Part shown: one piece after another, positions 60,429-64,000 of the stretch | Layout of the letters: each line of letters begins with the position of its first letter | Position numbering within the stretch: the first letter of the stretch is position 1 | Origin: Marinobacterium ramblicola | GTDB lineage: Bacteria > Pseudomonadota > Gammaproteobacteria > Pseudomonadales > Balneatricaceae | Direction: 5' to 3' | Assembly (NCBI RefSeq): GCF_019084545.1 | Contig: NZ_JAHREP010000008.1 | Span: 1 to 64,000, forward strand | Length of the DNA stretch: 64,000 nucleotides | The notes under the pieces: generated by a model | The model's input: the letters and a program-made list of their open reading frames with translations, nothing else | Told to the model about the DNA's origin: nothing | Database searches by the model: none | Position numbers and translations under genes: made by a program

Positions 60429-61316
60429 ATGCGTAAGTTGTTCGCCTGTCTTGGAGCCGCTTTACTGGCCGCTATTGTGGCTGCCGGTGCGCAAGCGTTT
60501 CCGCTCATCATCGGGAGCAAGGAGTTCACTGAGCAGCGGCTACTTGGTGAGATAACGGCCCAGTACCTGGCGCATCTCGGTTACGAGGTAGAACGATCCC
60601 CTCGAATGGACAGCACCTCTTTGCGTAAAGCCCAGGAAAAAGGCCAAGTCGATCTGTACTGGGAATACACCGGCACTGCACTGCTGATTTACAACAAAGT
60701 CGACGCAAAACTCAGTTCTCCGGACGCCGTCTACCAGAAGGTCAAGGCTCTGGATGCTCAAAAAGCACTGGTGTGGCTTGAACCGTCCCGAGCCAATAAC
60801 ACCTACGCGCTGGCTATGCGTCGGGCGGATACCGAGGCATACAGCATCACGACATTGAGCGAACTGGCCCGGGCACTGAACGGTGGCCGGAAACTGACAC
60901 TGGCGACCAATGGCGAGTGGTACGCACGCGACGATGGCCTGAAGGCATTGCAGAAAGCCTATGATTTCAAAATCGAGCCTTCCCGGATCATGCGCTTGTC
61001 TACCGGCCTGACCCAAGTGGCGCTGAACGAAGGCCTGATCGATATCGCCCTGGTGTTCGCCACCGATGGCCGAAACAAGGCGTTCGATCTGGTCCTGCTC
61101 AAAGATGACAAGGGCTTCTTCCCTGCTTACCAACTTGCGCCAGTCGTCCACAAGGAAGCTCTCGCAGCAAACCCTCGACTGGCCAAACAACTCAGTGCGC
61201 TGACGAGGCACTTGGATAACGAGACCCTGTCGACACTCAATGCGCTTGTTGATGTTGACCGTATCTCGGAAGAAGAGGTCGCTAAGAACTTCTTATTAAA
61301 TAGTGGATTGATGTAG
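60429..61316 (+). CDS. Orphan glycine-betaine/choline-type ABC binding protein (OpuBC/OsmF family)
   Basis: A protein of 295 residues. A signal peptide (about 1-23, ending AGAQA) precedes the mature start FPLIIGSKEFTEQRLLGEI, typical of the OpuBC/OsmF family. DLYWEYTGTALLIY and the conserved aromatic residues of the quaternary-amine pocket are present. No permease or ATPase gene accompanies it. It is transcribed divergently from the hybrid kinase, so it may deliver ligand to that kinase or to a transporter encoded elsewhere. The ATG at 60429 is preferred; the frame stays open upstream but without family sequence. Confidence 0.9.
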   Translation: MRKLFACLGAALLAAIVAAGAQAFPLIIGSKEFTEQRLLGEITAQYLAHLGYEVERSPRMDSTSLRKAQEKGQVDLYWEYTGTALLIYNKVDAKLSSPDAVYQKVKALDAQKALVWLEPSRANNTYALAMRRADTEAYSITTLSELARALNGGRKLTLATNGEWYARDDGLKALQKAYDFKIEPSRIMRLSTGLTQVALNEGLIDIALVFATDGRNKAFDLVLLKDDKGFFPAYQLAPVVHKEALAANPRLAKQLSALTRHLDNETLSTLNALVDVDRISEEEVAKNFLLNSGLM

Positions 61317-61711
61317 CAGAGCGGCAGCATGTATTAACGTGCGTACTCCGGCCCATCGAGGCCGCTCATTCCGTTTCATCGTGACCGATTTCCGAGATGA
61401 CGTCGAATCGTGGTGTTATTGGCACCCATGCACCCAATGCCGAGGGGTGTCCGCGATCTGCTCAACGGGTACGATCAAGACTTCCATCTCTAAGACTTGG
61501 TTTTGTTACCACTCTCGTAGTTAGACGTGCTGTCGCTACGAAACCCTGGACTGAACATCATTATTGAACGGCATATGATTTATTAAAAACAATATGTTAC
61601 AAGTAAATACCTGGACATGATTTTAATCGAAGTTACGCCAGAGTCGCTCATTGAAGAGATAGGCCTCATCGTCGTTTACACTGTAAAAAGTGAAACACTA
61701 TCGAGGCCAAT
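61317..61711. other. 395-bp intergenic stretch, no supported gene
   Basis: A 61-codon frame at 61339-61524 has no ribosome site or family. The piece around 61363-61410 (CATTCCGTTTCATCGTGACC) vaguely recalls the ends of IS21-type elements, but no transposase is present. The right part (61560-61700) is AT-rich and probably holds the DUF2007 promoter. Confidence 0.5.
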
Positions 61712-61948
61712 ATGCTGATCGTCTATCACGCACAGGATATCGCCGAAGCCCACATCGTGGCGGGCATGTTGCGCGCCCAGGGTATCGATGCCCATGTAGC
61801 CGGGCACTACCTGCAGGGCGCGCTCGGCGAGGTGGGCACCTTCAATCTCGCCCAGGTACAGGTCAGTAACGAAGACTTTCTCGAGGCCCGTATTCTGGTC
61901 GAGGAGTACGAGCGCAACAATCGAAACGAGGAGCAACATGGATCTTAA
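61712..61948 (+). CDS. DUF2007-family small protein
   Basis: The protein of 78 residues matches the DUF2007 pattern (LIVYHAQDIAEAHIVAGMLRAQGIDAHV is the region of residues 2-29), a small ferredoxin-like fold called a putative signal-transducing protein. The function is unknown. GAGG lies five bases before the ATG. Its end overlaps the SDR gene by 11 bases, so the two are probably co-translated. Confidence 0.82.
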   Translation: MLIVYHAQDIAEAHIVAGMLRAQGIDAHVAGHYLQGALGEVGTFNLAQVQVSNEDFLEARILVEEYERNNRNEEQHGS

Positions 61949-62729
61949 ACTGAAAGACCAGGTGGTCATGATCGCGGCGGCGAGTAAAGGGATGGGATAC
62001 GCAACCGCACTGGAGTGCGCGCGTGAAGGCGCGATCGTGTCGATGGCCAGCCGCGACAAGGATGCGATCGAGGCGGCTGCCGAGATGATTCGGCAGGAGA
62101 CCGGCGCCAAGGTGAAAGCCTATAGCTTCGACGCCAGCGACGCGCAGAGCATCGCCCAGTGGGCAGAGGATACGCTGAAGGATCTTGGACCGGTAAAAGG
62201 TCTGCTGGTGAACGCCGGCGGACCGCCCACAGGACAGTTCGACAGTTTCGACGATGACGACTGGCAAAGCGCATTCGAACTGACGCTGCTCAGCTCCGTT
62301 CGCATGATCCGTGCAGTCCTCCCCAGCATGCGCGCCTCTGGCGGCGGCTCGATCCTGGCGATCACCTCTTCGTCGGTGAAGGAGCCGATCGATATTCTGA
62401 TCCTGTCCAACGTGATGCGCTCTGGCGTTACCGCACTGATCAAATCGCTGTCACAGCAGCTGGGTGCCGAAAATATTCGCCTGAATACGCTGATCCCGGG
62501 CAAGATCGATACCGACCGGTTACGCGGTACCAACCAGGCGCAGGCACAGAAGAAAGGTATCAGCCTGGAGGAGCACAACGCACAGATGGCCGCACAACTG
62601 CCGATGCGGCGTTTTGGCGATGCCGATGAGGTGGGCAGGGCCTGTGCTTTCCTGCTATCCGATGCGGCCAGCTATATCACCGGCGTCTCATTGGCAGTCG
62701 ACGGTGGTTTGATTAAAACGGTGTGGTAA
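61938..62729 (+). CDS. Short-chain dehydrogenase/reductase, atypical active site
   Basis: An SDR of 263 residues with the FabG-like order. The cofactor loop reads IAAASKGMGYATA (AAASKGMG rather than GxxxGIG), the NAG motif is VNAGGPP, and the catalytic Ser lies in ILAITSSSVKEP. The usual Tyr-x3-Lys is absent: the place reads ILSNVMRSGVTAL. This matches a known divergent SDR subgroup. Activity as a classical oxidoreductase is therefore uncertain. The C-terminal ITGVSLAVDGGL is normal. Confidence 0.87.
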   Translation: MDLKLKDQVVMIAAASKGMGYATALECAREGAIVSMASRDKDAIEAAAEMIRQETGAKVKAYSFDASDAQSIAQWAEDTLKDLGPVKGLLVNAGGPPTGQFDSFDDDDWQSAFELTLLSSVRMIRAVLPSMRASGGGSILAITSSSVKEPIDILILSNVMRSGVTALIKSLSQQLGAENIRLNTLIPGKIDTDRLRGTNQAQAQKKGISLEEHNAQMAAQLPMRRFGDADEVGRACAFLLSDAASYITGVSLAVDGGLIKTVW

Positions 62730-62771
62730 GCGTTGCTGCAGACAGGGCCCATAAAAAATAAAAAGTATTTG

Positions 62772-62799
62772 TTGACTCCTACAGGGGGCCCTGTAGACT
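62772..62799 (+). promoter_or_regulatory. Promoter of the cold-shock gene with palindromic spacer
   Basis: A -35 box TTGACT (62772-62777) and a -10 box TAGACT (62794-62799) are separated by 16 bases. The palindrome CTACAGGG-GG-CCCTGTAG (62779-62796) fills the spacer and enters the -10 box. Its position suggests an operator for a dimeric regulator. Confidence 0.75.
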
Positions 62800-62805
62800 G
62801 ACCGC

Positions 62806-62972
62806 AGCTAGTAAGTAAGTCTCATATTTATGCAAACCATTTCGACGCCCTGCCTGTAGTAGTTCGTCCTGTCTTCATAAGTACGGCACCACTTCAAAGC
62901 ACGACCGCCCTATCGAGACTCGACTGAGAGTTCGAGACGGCAACCCAAAATATTGATATTCAGGAAATTAGC
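62806..62972 (+). promoter_or_regulatory. Long 5' leader of the cold-shock gene
   Basis: About 165 untranslated bases lie between the inferred transcript start and the ATG. Long structured leaders are a known feature of cspA-type mRNAs, which act as thermosensors. A possible stem is ATCGAGACTCG with TCGAGA downstream. AGGAA precedes the ATG. Confidence 0.55.
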
Positions 62973-63179
62973 ATGTCTACCACTACCGGCACTGTAAAAT
63001 GGTTCAACGAAACTAAAGGCTTCGGCTTCATCGAGCAGGAAAACGGCCCGGACGTTTTCGCTCACTTCAGCGCTATCAGCGGCTCTGGCTTCAAGACGCT
63101 GGCCGAAGGCGACCGCGTACAGTTCACCGTTTCTCAGGGCCAGAAAGGTCCTCAGGCCGAGAACATCGTAAAGATCTAA
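62973..63179 (+). CDS. Cold-shock protein, CspA family
   Basis: A single cold-shock domain of 68 residues. RNP1 KGFGFI (15-20) and RNP2 VFAHF (28-32) are intact. It binds single-stranded RNA and melts mRNA structure. It has a strong promoter, a long leader and a strong terminator, so it is a monocistronic, well-expressed gene. The family has many paralogues, so I give no specific csp letter. Confidence 0.96.
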   Translation: MSTTTGTVKWFNETKGFGFIEQENGPDVFAHFSAISGSGFKTLAEGDRVQFTVSQGQKGPQAENIVKI

Positions 63180-63217
63180 GCGGTTTTAGCGGTCGCAAGA
63201 CCCTAGCCACTTGATAG

Positions 63218-63249
63218 AAGGGAGCGAAACTCAGTTTTGCTCCCTTTTT
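63218..63249 (+). terminator. Rho-independent terminator after the cold-shock gene
   Basis: AAGGGAGCGAAAC pairs with GTTTTGCTCCCTT (one G-U pair) around a TCA loop and runs into TTTTT. Confidence 0.93.
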
Positions 63250-63342
63250 GCTATCAGGTCACGATGTTTTCGCACAGCTAGTAAGCGATGAGTAAACGTC
63301 GTATACTGGCGACAGATAAACCAGAAAATGGAGTCTCTATCG

Positions 63343-63537
63343 ATGGATATCTCCTCGATCGACACACTGATGAGCCAGACGCTGACTTCGCAGGCACACG
63401 CCGCCAAAGTCAATTCGATGGTCAAGGACCAGATGCAGACCAACGGTGCACTGGCGGTAGAGCTGGTAGAAAGCGCTTCCACCCGTCCGGTTGACCCATC
63501 CAGCCCGCTCGGTCAGAACATCGACGTTCACGCCTGA
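63343..63537 (+). CDS. YjfB-family putative motility protein
   Basis: A small protein of 64 residues starting MDISSIDTLMSQTLTSQAH, as in the YjfB-like putative motility family, with VKDQMQTNGALAVELVESA in the middle. A GGAG site lies about nine bases before the ATG at 63343; an ATG at 63328 lacks one. The function is not established. No flagellar gene is in the window. Confidence 0.8.
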   Translation: MDISSIDTLMSQTLTSQAHAAKVNSMVKDQMQTNGALAVELVESASTRPVDPSSPLGQNIDVHA

Positions 63538-63547
63538 TTCTGCGTCA

Positions 63548-64000
63548 TCAACGCGTCGGCACCTTGAACAGCTGCTCGCGGTAACGCATCACGACCCCTC
63601 GGGGTATGATCTCCTCGATACGCAGTTCGGGCTTCACCCGCTGCCCTTCGCTCATCATCCGATCCCCCAGCTTCACCCGACGATCAAAACGTGACTCTGC
63701 ATAGATATGCACGCTGAACCTGAGTTCGGGGAGCTCCCGCTGTATCTCAGCCGGCAGTTGGCGTAGGTAAGGGATATTCGCGTAGGGATCCGGCTCGATT
63801 TGAGCTTCAGCCGGCGCTGGCGCGCTTTTTTCAGGCACTCTTATAAATGCTTTAGATGTTTCGGCAGGTTTCACTGTAGAGGGGTTGTCGCCAGTCGCGG
63901 CGTGTTTTCGCTCTGCCGGCGGATTGAGCACCAGCTTGACCCCAACCAGCTCGGACTTTTCATTCTCGCTTGCACTACCCTGCGCAGCGGCATCCGCTGG
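63548..64000 (-). CDS. gspB: General secretion pathway protein GspB, 3' part
   Basis: The frame is open to the window edge, so the N-terminus is missing. The C-terminal type II secretion GspB domain is clear: IPYLRQLPAEIQRELPEL, FSVHIYAE, RFDRRVKLGDRMM and IIPRGVVMRYREQLFKVP. A Pro/Ala/Lys-rich linker precedes it, typical of the periplasmic part after a membrane helix. GspB works with the GspA ATPase in assembling the secretin. It converges on the YjfB-like gene 10 bp away. gspA is expected just outside the window. Confidence 0.9.
   Translation of the reverse strand, partial: PADAAAQGSASENEKSELVGVKLVLNPPAERKHAATGDNPSTVKPAETSKAFIRVPEKSAPAPAEAQIEPDPYANIPYLRQLPAEIQRELPELRFSVHIYAESRFDRRVKLGDRMMSEGQRVKPELRIEEIIPRGVVMRYREQLFKVPTR

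Overview
The window looks like a chromosomal segment of a Gram-negative gammaproteobacterium with GC-rich codon use. The evidence is a complete Tol-Pal cluster (ybgC-tolQRAB-pal-cpoB) followed by queC and tRNA-Lys, the ruvC/ruvA/ruvB resolvasome, yebC and aspS, a FabV enoyl reductase, a type II secretion GspB and a CspA-type cold-shock gene. The order cpoB-queC-tRNA-Lys and arsC-wrbA-DUF2069 resembles Pseudomonadales/Oceanospirillales-type genomes. The genus cannot be fixed from sequence reading alone.

Layout. 1-12.8 kb is housekeeping, nearly all on the minus strand: tRNA-Lys, queC, Tol-Pal, a DksA-type zinc-finger protein, ruvCAB with a TRIC-type membrane gene inserted, yebC, aspS and a HIT protein. 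12.9-24.5 kb is mixed: a PF04339 acyltransferase, two small unknown genes converging on one strong terminator, hemH, a META lipoprotein, fabV, fetAB, a MaoC hydratase, a PAS chemoreceptor, a TudS/DUF523 protein and proS. 24.5-33.4 kb holds a membrane PAS-GGDEF*-EAL protein, acylphosphatase-yihY, the operon arsC-wrbA-DUF2069-sufS::sufE (a desulfurase fused to its sulfur acceptor), and a LysR regulator.

33.4-42.2 kb carries topB, an accessory block, a fructosamine-kinase-like gene and a YhiN-type flavoprotein. The accessory block has two overlapping genes. One is a membrane-anchored fusion of a TRAP (DctP) and an ABC (LivJ-type) substrate-binding domain. The other is a Cache/HAMP-GGDEF-EAL protein broken by a single amber codon. 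The block is flanked by two diverged copies of one ancestral gene junction (kinase 3' end overlapping topB 5' end), so both ends of the insertion can be read.

42.2-47.6 kb has a large secreted TSP3/PKD/HYR-like protein in a more AT-rich stretch and an OsmC-YcaO fusion. 47.6-61.3 kb is a signalling cluster: two giant hybrid histidine kinases with HPt domains flank a REC-EAL phosphodiesterase and a double-receiver response regulator, with an orphan glycine-betaine-type binding protein transcribed divergently. 61.7-64 kb has DUF2007, an SDR, a cold-shock gene with a palindrome filling its promoter spacer, a YjfB-like motility protein and the 3' part of gspB.

Three EAL-domain genes plus the kinase cluster make cyclic-di-GMP signalling fed by periplasmic ligand sensing the main accessory theme. 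All functions are assigned by reading motifs; no database search was run.
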